From NCBI GenBank assembly GCA_015183035.1, contig JACZZP010000007.1, forward strand, positions 2,046,001 through 2,110,000: a stretch of DNA of 64,000 nucleotides. The letters are read 5' to 3'. The position numbers and the translations under genes were made by a program. Below are positions 24,729 through 36,700 of the stretch, piece after piece (the stretch's first letter is position 1; each line of letters begins with the position of its first letter). The notes beneath the pieces were generated by a model. That model was not told where the DNA came from, made no database searches, and saw only the letters and a list, made by a program, of their open reading frames with translations. The DNA comes from Meloidogyne chitwoodi (Eukaryota > Nematoda > Chromadorea > Rhabditida > Meloidogynidae).

Positions 24729-27700
24729 ATGGACAGAGCTAGAATACTAAAAAATTTACAACCACTGAAAGCGATTTATCCAGATATACATAATCGATGT
24801 ACTAATTTGGTTGAGAGAATTGGAGAGGTTTTTTTTAACATTTAATATATCAGATTTGGAGTAAATGCTTTAGGTTTTTTTTAATTTTGTTTAAAATAAG
24901 TCCGCAACTTTAATCCGCATTTTATTAAAAAAATTTGTTTTAAAAATTTATATTTTCTATTGAGGAAAGATCTTTTTAGAAATTGAAAGTTTAAATATCC
25001 ATAGCATTTAAAAGAGTTTTTTTAACATTTTTAGGCCAGAAGTATAATTTTTATGTTTCCCTTTGTCTCAATACAAATTAAATCTCTTGAGCGAATTTAT
25101 AAAGATTAAATAAACAAATTTATTTATAATTAAAATATTTTTTTTTAGAAACCTACAGAAGTATTCGATTCAATAAATAGTTCAGATGTAGTAGAAAAAC
25201 AAGCAGGAATATATTTAATTGTTTGTTTGGCAGATGCTAGTTTTGATGAAGAAACAACAAGAATTACAAATTTTGCTAAAAATTTGTTACGTATGTTAAC
25301 TTTGAATACACAAGAATTAGTTATTCGACTTGCTTCAAAAGCTGTTGCTTATTTAATTTTGGTTAGTGAATTTTTAATTACTTTTTCATACAAATTTATA
25401 AAAATGTAAACAGACTTCAAAATCATATGCCGTTGAATTAATGGAAGTAGCATTAAATCAATGTTTTGAATGGTTAGAAGAACCTCAACGTAATGAACAA
25501 CGCAGACTTGCTGCTGTAATTTTAGCTAAAGATTTGGCAATCTTTACTCAATCACATTTTTTTCAACGTGCTAATCAATTTTTTTCAAGCATTTTTAAAT
25601 GCATTAGAGATTCAAAAGCAAATTTACGTTTGGCTGCAGCAGAGGCTTTACGTGCAGGTTTAGCAGTTACTTCACAAAGAGAAACTAAACATAAAAATGA
25701 ATGGTATATAATTTTTAATAATTTAAATATTTTATATTAAAAGCATTTTTTGGATTTTATTAATAAATTTTTATATTTCTTTGACACATTTAATTGTATT
25801 TATTGTTATTGTTTTGTGGTTTAGTGGTGTCGCTATATGGGGCTGACTGAAAATGAGCTTGGTTCGAATCCTAGTGGTGTTTTCTCCCTTTTGCTCCTAT
25901 TATTCTATTTAAATATTCTTATTTTTAAATTTTTTAAGGAATATTAAAAATTTAATTCTTAATATTTTATCTTTAATTAATTAAAGGTATAATAAATGTA
26001 TCAAAGAAGCATGTCAATTTGATTTTCCAACAATTTCCCGTGATGATATTTTGCATGGTTCTCTTCTCATTTTTAATGAAATACTTCGAATAGCAAATTA
26101 TTCACATGAAAATGCTCGTTTACAACTTACTGGAACTGCTCAACATTTTAATAAATCTCGTTCTTCAATTATTGGGCAAAACCCAGTTGAATGGCTTTTA
26201 GAATCTATTCAACCAGCAACAGTAGAATCACGAACTGCAAGGACTTTAATTACTGACTATTTTCAAGAGGTTTTCTTTGAATTTATAATTTGTTGTTAAA
26301 ATATTCTTAGATAGTCAAAAACTGCTTTGAAGCTCGAAACAGTAAAGCACCTCATTGTCAGCTTATCCTCCTGGAACTTTTTCCAAGATTGGCCAGTTTT
26401 TCTGATAATAGTGGCCAACAACTTTTTTGTTATGTTCCTGATGCTGCCGAACATTCTTTAGCATTAGTAGGAAAATATTCTGAAGCAATGCTTACTTTGG
26501 GATTGCTATCGCTTAGCAGACCATTAGAAATACGTCCAAAAATTTCGCCTATTCTTAATATATTAATTCAACATATGCATTTGGCTGTTTCTAAGTTTGT
26601 TTTTGATTTTTAATATTAAAATTTTTATATATTTTTTTAATTTTCTAAAAATTTTAAGAAAAAAATTGGTACACGACAATGACTTTAAATGCCTCTCATT
26701 AGTTGTACGTTCACAACGTTCTTTTCTTTGTGAAAAAATTCGTGAACTTCTCACACTTTTCTTTTCTACAGGAATATCTGAAGGTTTAATCACAGTAAGC
26801 GAGATTTTTTAATTTTTTTAGATTCATTTTTTTTAATTTGTAAGGTTATGCACGACATTATTCAAGCTATTCCTGAATTAAAAGCTGATGTTTTTGATGG
26901 TCTGATGGATCAACTTTATCATTTACTTATGGTTTTATTTTTTATTTATAATTTATTTACTAATTTTTATTTTTCAGGACAGACCCAGACCAAGCAAATT
27001 AGCACCTCCAACAGCTCCACCAGTCCCTTCTGGACCTATTCAACCTGTTAATATTCCACAAACAAAATTGGCATTAAAAACTCTTGGAGAGTTTAATTTT
27101 TCTCGTCATTCACTTCAAATGTTTTTGCGTTATGTTGCAATGGTATTATTTTTTTTTAATTAAATTAAATTTTTTTTAAATTTAATTTTTTAAAGGGTTA
27201 TTTAATAAGTGATTCAGTAGAAATTCGTTTAACAGCAGTTTATAGTTGTACTGAAATGTTAAAACCTTTTATAATGGTTTACGAAAATGTTGAAAATCAA
27301 CAAAAAGCAGAAGTTTATAATTTAATTAGAAATGTTTTGGAATGTCTTGTTAAAACTGCTGTTGTTGATACTGGTTATTTTTTTTAAATTTTATTTTATT
27401 TTTTTTTCTTAAGATTTTAATGTTCGTCTTTATGTATTAAATTGTTTTTGTAATATGGATAAAGATTTTCTCTTTCATCTTTCACAACGTGAAATTCTTG
27501 ATACAATATTTTTATCACTTTATGATGAAAATTATCAAGTAAGAGAACAATCTGTAGAATTACTTGGAAAACTTTCTGATTTAAATCCTTCATTTGTTTT
27601 TTTAAAATTTCGAAGAATTTTACTTGAAAGTATTTCACAATTGGCTAATTCAAAAACTACAAGTAATGAAGTACAAGGGGCAAGAATGATTGCACATTTG

Positions 27701-30700
27701 GCTAGACAGGTTTTTTATTTTATTTAAAAAATAATAATTTTATGAAAATACATACCCTTCTAAAATATTATATTAATTTTTTATTTAAAAAATTAATATA
27801 TCGAGTTTTTTTAATTTTTTAAAATTCTCATATTATAATTTTTCCCTTTCCTTTACTTATAGAGGAAAAGGCACAAAAATTAAAGATTAAAAAATTTAGA
27901 ATTTTTTTCTTGTAATTTTCCCTTTCCTTTACTTGTAGAGGAAATGGAACAAAAGTAAAATTTTTTTAATTAATAAATTTATTTTAATTTATTAATTTTC
28001 TTATAAATTTCCCTTTCCTTTACTTATAGAGGGAAAGGAACAAAAATTTAGAAAATTTTTTATTTTTATTTATTTAATAATTTGCTCTTTCCTTTACTTA
28101 TAGAGGAAAAGGGACAAAAAAACTAAAAAAAATTTTTTAATTTTATTTTTCCTTTTTAAAGTCACCTCGTTTTATTTCTGCTTATATGCATTCAATATTA
28201 TTAGTATTAATTCCACATATGAAAATTGATAATAAAAGTATTGGTGGTAGTGGAAGTAGTAATTTAGAAGTAACAATTTATGTTTTAAATGCTGTTAGTG
28301 AATTATCATTAATTGGAGGTCTAGAAATTGTTCGGTCAATTGACAAATTTTTTCCTCCAATTATTTCTTTTTTACAAGATTCTACAAGTTTGAATAGACG
28401 AGAGGTAAATTAATTTATTTAATTTTTTTAATTTAATTTTATTTGTTTTTAAAGGCTGCTCTCCGTGCAATGGGTCGTTTGTGTCAATGTGCTGCTTATG
28501 TAGTTGAACCTTACAAAGATTATCCTGATTTATTAGAAATACTTTTACAATTATTAAAAACAGAATTGTCTAGTTCTATGCGTAGACTTACAATGCGTTT
28601 ACTTGGAATAATTGGGTTAACTTTTAGATTAAAATTTAAAAAAATTTTTTAAATTTAATTTTTCAGTGCTTTGGATCCTTATACCTATAAAGTTTATATT
28701 GGTAAAGTACATTCACATATAAGGTCACGGTCGCTTGCACTTACTCTTCCTAATTCTGGAGAACCTAATGATATGCGTTTAGTTTTTTTATTATAATTAA
28801 AAAAAATAAGAGATTTTTTTACAAAAAGTTTCAATAAAATTTTTAAATTTCAGAAAAAAAAATTTAAAAAAATAAAACATTTTATTTAGATGTAATGGAC
28901 ATAATAAATTGGATAAATTATGAAAGACTTACTCTAAGTGAATATTACCCAGCTTTAGCAATTTCTAATTTAATGCTAATGTTGCAAGACCCTCAACGTT
29001 GTTCTCTTTTTCATAGAGAAATTATGCATACTTTATTACAAATTTTTACAAATTTAAAAAATCGTCCACAATATCTTGGACAGGTTTTTTTTAGAAAAAT
29101 TAATTTTTTTTATTTTCTTAAAAAATGACTTTTCTCAAAATAAAGCATTATTTACCCTATAAACTTCAAAAATTTATTAAAAAATTAAAAAAAATATATT
29201 AATTTTTTCAGGTTATTCCACCACTTATTGAAATTACTGAAAAATGTAAACCTCAATTACGCAGTTTTTTTCTTAGTCAATTTTCTCGTTTTATTTCAAT
29301 TATTAATCTTCAATTGCAGCCATTTATGACACAATTTTTTTCTTTAATTGCTGTAATAAATATTTTTTTTTTTTTAATTTTTAATTTTTTTTTTAAAGAA
29401 AGTTTGGTGTTGGAGTGAAAATGCTGAACTTCGAGGTAATTTTATTTAATTAAAAAAAATAAATAAAATTTTATTTATTTTTTAGGAATTATTATTCGCT
29501 TAATTGAGGATGTTGGTCGTTCCTTTGGAGAAAAATTTACAATTTATGCAACAGATCTTTGTCCTTATCTTTTAAATGTTCTTCAAAATGATACTTCTCC
29601 TGACAGAAAACTTACGCTCCATGTAAGAGAATAAAGACTTATAGTCAATTTGTGCAACTTAAGCTTGAACTTAAAATGATATTTAGACTATACTTTAAAA
29701 ACAAACTTTGTAAACTTATAAAAAAGTTTAAGTTTAATCTTAAAACTTAATTTTATTTAAAACTTTTTAAGTTTTAAGTCTTAACCAAGTTTATTTTTAT
29801 GTGTTCTACTAATAAGCTTAAACTTAAACTTTTCAAGTTTACAATCTTACACTTTACAATTTGTGTTTTTTAATTATACTTAAATTTATTTTTTAAGGCA
29901 CTTTCTTGTACTCAAACAATTTCTAAATGTCTCGGAACTCATATTCATTTAATTCTTTCACCTTTACTTGCTTGTATTGAAGATATAGAATCACCCGAAA
30001 AAAATCGTTTAGCAGCACTTGAAACATTAATATCTTTATCTTTAAATCATCCAATAATGGAACAAGCCCCTCAAATAATGCAAACTTGGATGCGTTGTAT
30101 TTGTGTAAAATTTTTACAGCCAAAGCTTATACAATTACTTTCTACAATTATTAAGGTATTAAAAATAAGTAAATTTAAAAATTTATTTTTATGAAATAGT
30201 GAAAAATAAAATAAAAAATAATAAGGTACATTAAAAAAAATTTTTTTTAAAGAAATGGGACCAATTTCCAATTTATAAAGAAAGTGTCGATTCTGCACTA
30301 AAACGTTATCGTGTTGATAGTTCTCTTAGACAAGAATATAGAGAACAATTAGCTAATTTAAAAGTTTTAAATGCTCAAAATCTTCCTTTACAATTAGAAC
30401 GTCAACCAATAACTGAACCTTCTTTTGCTCGTCAAGTACAATTTTTACCTCCTTCTGAGATTGAAACATCAACTTCTAATAAGGATGATGTTTCAGATAA
30501 AGTTGGAGGAACAAAAACAACAACTTTATCTGCATTAGAAAATATTAGAATGTCGCGTATGCCTTCAGGTAATTTTTTTAATTTTTTTTTAATTATTTAA
30601 TTTTTTTTTCAGTACAAGATACTCGTTTACACGTTAATCTTGACCAATTACGTCGTTGTTGGACAATACAAACTTTAACATCACGAGAAGATTGGCTTCA

Positions 30701-33700
30701 GTGGTTAAGCACTTTAAGAGTACATTTTATTCGTCAAAGTCCATCTCCTCCCCTTAGAGCATGCACTGCTTTAGCTGAGGCATATGATCCTTTGGCAAAG
30801 TAAATATATGTATAATTTAAAAAAATAATTCTTTTTATCAGAGAACTTTTCAATGCTGCATTTATTTCTGTATGGACCGAATTACGTGAATCTGACCAAA
30901 ACCAACTTACATTATTACTTATTGATATTTTAAAACAATGTCCGCATGCAGAGCCAATTCAAGCAATTTTAAATTTGGCAGAATTTATGGATCATTCTGA
31001 AAAGGTTTTTTTAAAAACAATTAAATCACTTTTATCCTTAAAATTAAAAAAATTAAGATAAAAATTCAGGGTCCATTTCCAGTAGATAACAACATGTTAA
31101 GTAAATCAGCAGAACAAACACGTGCTTATGCAAAAGCTTTGCGCTATAAAGAGCTTGATATAATAAAATCAAGAAAAGGAGAACCTAATCCAGATGATTG
31201 TCAATCTTTAATAATGTTTTATTTATTTTTTTAAAATTTATTTTATTTTTTTTTCATTTAAAAGTTTGTTTAATAAGCTTAATTTGGAAGAGGGTGCAGC
31301 AGGAATTATTCAATATGCAAGAAGACATAATATGGAAATTTCTGTAATTTTGTGTTTTTATTATTTAGATTTAGTGGTTATTTAATTCTAGAAATAAATT
31401 TTCTAGTGTCTAAGATTCACAAGTTTAAGAAAAAAAAGTTGTAGTTTATTACAAACTTAAGTTTGTAATAATATAAAAATGTATATAATTGTAAAACTTA
31501 AATATAAAACTTGAGTTTGATAGGTAATTGACTTTTTTAATTTTACTTATTAAATTAATTAAAATAAGAGAGATAAAATATTTTTCTTCTTCACAGGGTC
31601 GTTGGTACGAAAAACTTGGTGAATGGGAAAAAGCTTTGGAAATGTACAGACAAGAAATGCTTTTAATGCCAGATACAGATCCTTCATGGACAACACTTTC
31701 TTCTGCATCATCATTAACTACTACAAATGAAAATACTAATTCACAACAACAACAATTACCTTTACAACAACCTAGTGGTGTTATTAGTGGAAATGATATT
31801 TCACGACATTCTTCTTCTTTTCACTGTGAAAACAGTTTTACTAATAGTAGAGGAGGAGGAACATATTCACAAAATTTTGGGGTAATATTAATTTTTATTT
31901 TTTTTATTTGATTCACCTGTTAAAACTAAGTTTTGTGTTTCTACTCTGTTCTTTTAAAACTATTTTTTTTTTCAAAAAACGCAAGAGGCCTGCAAAACAT
32001 ATTACTTGTTTATTTATTTAAAATAATTATTTTATTTTTTTTTAAATAGAAATTTGATATTGAACTTCATCAAATGCGTTGTCTTGAAGCTTTAGGGCAA
32101 TGGTCTCAATTAAATAATGCTTGTCAAACAGCTCTTTTAGACATTGAAGGAGAACAACAACACCCTACTACTTTAAGTCATCAGCAAAGTGAAACTCCTT
32201 TAGATATTTCTTTATCACATCAAAATCTGGGTGGAATTGGAACGAGTAGTAGTATTGGTGGAGGTATTGGAATTTTAAATCAAACATTAAATGAATATGC
32301 AAGAAGACAAAAAATTGCACAAATGGCTGCTAGAGCAAATTGGGCAATTGGTTAATATTTTTTTATTTTATTAAATTTAAAAAATAAAATTATTATCTTT
32401 TAATTTTTTTCTATATAATTTAATAAAATAATAAATTTATTTATTTTTTTATAATTATTTAAAAAAAAATATTTAGGTGATTTTGATAAAATGAATGAAT
32501 ATGTACAAATGCTTAATGAAAATACACAAGAAGGTTCTTTTATGCGAGCTGTATTAGCTATACGTGAAAATGATTATGAACGTGCATATTCTTATATTAA
32601 TAAGGTTTTTTATTAAAAAAAAATTAAAATTTATACTTTTTGTGGTACCTTAGCCTCTTCTTAAAGGCTGGACGGAACCAAAATTTTTTTTTCAAAGTTT
32701 TTTAGGTCAATTTTCAAAATTGTTTTATATATTTAATTCTTGACATCAATTATTATTTTAAAAATATTTAAAATTTAAAAGAAAATTTTTCTTTTAAATT
32801 TTTTTTATTTAGGTTAGAGATATTTTTGATTCTGAATTAACCGCAATGGCAACAGAAAGTTATGACCGTGCTTATGGTGCAATGATAACATTACAAGAAT
32901 TAACAGAACTAGAAGAAGCAGTTGATTATAAAATTCTTAATGATCGTGAAGCACGTATTGCAATGCTTTGGAGTCGTCGTTTGCAAGGTTGTAGACCTAA
33001 TATTGATCATTGGAGAAGAATTTTAATGGTTCGGTATGTTTTTTAATTTTTTTATTTTTTTTATTTTTTAAATTTAAAGCTCAATAGTTTTTTCACAAAA
33101 TTCATTACGCCCTCTTTGGATTAAATTTGCAGCTTTATGTCGTCGTGAAGGGAAACAAGCTATAGCACGTAATATTCTACGTTCATTATTAAATGTCCCA
33201 GGAGATGTTTCTGTTGATAAATTAAATATTCCTTTTGATAAACCTCAATTAGCACTTGCTGTTTGTAAACAATTATGGAGTGAAGGACAAAAAAGAATTG
33301 CTTTTACACATTTAGAACAGTTAAGAGAAAGGGGGCTTTTTATCTTTAAATTAGGGAGGGCTTTAACGGGGAACGGGGACTGTCGAGAACGAATGGGGAT
33401 AAGGAGACATTATTAAATAGGGACAGCCTATAGGGAGATGTTTAAGTGATTTTTTAAGTCAAAAGCCCGGCGGGGGAACGGAGACGAACAAAATATACTT
33501 TAAATTTAAAAAAAATTAAATTAAAGACTTACAAAAACTCTTCATCGTCTAATTGAACGTAATCGTTTATCCCTCCCTCGTGAACATTTGGAACCTATGG
33601 CAAGAATTACAGCAAAATGTTATTTAAAATTAGGAGAATGGCAAGAATCTTTACAACAGCAACAACCTATTAGTAAATTTCTTAGTGACCTTTTAATTCC

Positions 33701-36700
33701 TGAAAATTGGAAATAAAAATTTATTTTATTTATTTTTTGGTATTCCCCAGGATTTACTTTTTTACACATTTTTTAATTTATTTTTTTAAAAATAGTTTTA
33801 CCTGGTGAACGCCACGGGAGTTTTTCTATTTCTCCAGCAATGAAAGTTCCAGGTACTACAATTTCAACAAAAATACTTCAACATCAACAACAACAATATT
33901 CACCATATTTATGGAATATTTCGTCTTCTTCTCAACAACTTCCATCACAACAAACATCATCATTTCAACAACCTTTGGCAGCTACTGCTGGATATATGCA
34001 ACAAAGACAAGCATTTGAACAATCTACAGCTATGAAATTACATTATTATGTTGTTGCAACAAGTTTTGATCAAAATTGGTATAAGGTGAAAAAGAAAAAA
34101 AAATTAAAAATTTTGTTTGTTCCTTACACACCATGAGTAGAGCGAAGGGAACATTACGTATAAAATTTGCTGTGAAAGCTTTTTAATATTATCTGTATAT
34201 ACTTTAAGCCATTTTTCTTAGTGTGGTATACTACCAGCAATTTGTTTTATTATTAAAATATATCGAAACAAAAAATCAAAATTTAGAAATTATTTTAAAC
34301 CCCCCTTGGTCTTTCACTCATTTATTTGATATTTTTTTAATATTTTTAAACAAATTTATATATAAAATTCTATTTAGGCTTGGCATCGTTTAGCTACAAC
34401 TTACTATTCTGCAATAAGTCAGCATCAAACCTCAATTCCTTCACAACTTCCAAATTTAGTACCAGTAGAAATTGACTATTCAACTGCTGTGAAAAAGGTG
34501 TTTTTTCTAAAAAATTTTTTTTTTAAACTTGTAGAACTAATAAAAATAAGCTTTAGTAACATTTATCGGCTTAAAACACAAAAATACATATATAATATTA
34601 CCTTTTTTTACTAAAACATTTTCCAAAATCTATTTATGGAGGTTTATCCTTATAAAAAGATTAAACTTTATTTAAAGGCTTGGCATCACCAACAACATCA
34701 TCAACAACAAATGTCTGCTTATTACAATCCTATGCCTTCTTCCCAACAACAACAACATCCTCCACAAACAATAATTTCTGATTTAACAACAATTCCACCA
34801 CCACCAATTGTTGGAGAAAGAGAAAGAGATGTTAGTAGTAGTAGTACTTATGCTCATCATCATCATCCTCTACCTTTATCTTCTAATATTCCCTTAGCTT
34901 ATGGTGGTCAAGTTCATTCACAAATGAGCAGTCCTTCAATGTTACAATCATCATCTTCATCACCTCTTCGTGCACATCAATTAGTTACTAATTATGCAGT
35001 TAATGCTGTTCGATGTTTTTTTAAGGCTATTCAATTGGCTGAAGGTAAAATAAATCATCAAAATAAGAGAATAACTAATTTTTAAAAAAAAGGTTCTCGT
35101 CTTGATGACACTCTTCGTCTTTTAATGCTTTGGTTTGATTATGGTGATCGTCCCGAAGTTTTTGAACTTTTACGTGATTCTTTAAAAATGATACCATCAG
35201 AAGTATGGTTAGAAGTTGTTCCGCAACTTATTGCTCGATTAGTATGTTTTTTTAAGGAAATATTTTTTTATCTTTTTTTCTTTAGGATTCTCAAAATAAC
35301 ACTGGACTATTAGTCAGACAATTAGTTATTGATGTGGCTAAAGCGTATCCTCAGGTAATTATTATTTTTTATATAAAATTAAATGTTTGTTCTCTCCAGC
35401 CTATATATAGAGCTTAGGGAACCAACAAATTTTTTCTATATTAAATATAGTTTAATTAATATCGATTCAGCTTGTCTTTATAAATTGATATATTCTATAT
35501 TTTCTTCTTTTTAATTTTTTTATTTTATTTTTATAGGCTTGGGTTTATGCATTAACAGCAGCAATAAAATCTCGTAATACTCGCCGGTCACAAGTAGCTA
35601 AAGAAATACTTGATATAGTTGCTGAAAATAAGCCAATACTTGTTGAACAAGCTACTTTAGTTAATGATGAATTAATTAGATGTGCAATACTTTGGCACGA
35701 ACAATGGCATGAAGCATTGGAGGAAGCTAGTAGATTTTATTTTCAAGACAAAAATGTAGATGAAATGATGAATATTCTTCGTCCTTTGCATCAAAAGATT
35801 GAACAAGGGCATACTACAATGAAAGAACAATCTTTTAATCATGTTAAAATTTTAAAAAGAATTTTTTTAATAATTAATAAAAAAATTTTCAACAGACTTA
35901 TTACAAAGACCTGAAAGATGCATTTGAACATTGTGAGGTATTTAGACGAACTGGAAATCAGAAAGAAATGGTAAGAAGATTTATTTTATATATTTTTAAC
36001 AAATAAATTTAAATAAAAAATTTTTTATAAAAATATTTTTTGTTCCTTTTGTACTACCTTCTAGTGCGAAGGGAACCAACTTTTTTAAAATTAATAATTT
36101 TTTTTAAAAAAGACCGCAGCTTGGGATCTTTATTACAACATTTTCAAACGTATAAGCAATCAACTTAGACAAATGACTACATTAGATTTAAATTACATTT
36201 CTCCACGATTGTGCAAATCTCGTAACTTGGAACTTTCAATTCCAGGGACATATGATCCAAATACTTCACTTATTACAATAGCTTCAATTCATTCACATTT
36301 ACAAGTTATAATGAGTAAACAAAGGCCAAGAAAAATTTATATGAGAGGAAGTGATGGAAAAGAATATGCATTTTTATTAAAAGGTCATGAAGACCCTAGA
36401 CAAGATGAAAGAGTAATGCAATTATTTGGACTTGTTAATTCATTAATTTTGAGAGAAGCAGAAACTAGTAGAAGGAATTTGACAATACAACGGTGAGAGA
36501 AAATAATAAAATATTTTTGACTTGAATAGGTAATGTTTCAAAAAATATAAAGGATGCTTCTATAAATCTGAAACATTTTTTTAAAAATCTGAAACATTTT
36601 TTTATAAAGTTTAAATTTTTTTTTTAAATTTTGAAACATGTTTCAACTTAAATATCAATACATAATAAAATATTATTTTTTTAAAATTAAAGTTATTCAA

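Noticed and set aside
25812..25890. Functional tRNA gene
   Set aside because: The acceptor stem does not pair and the anticodon arm is not evident despite a perfect B box.
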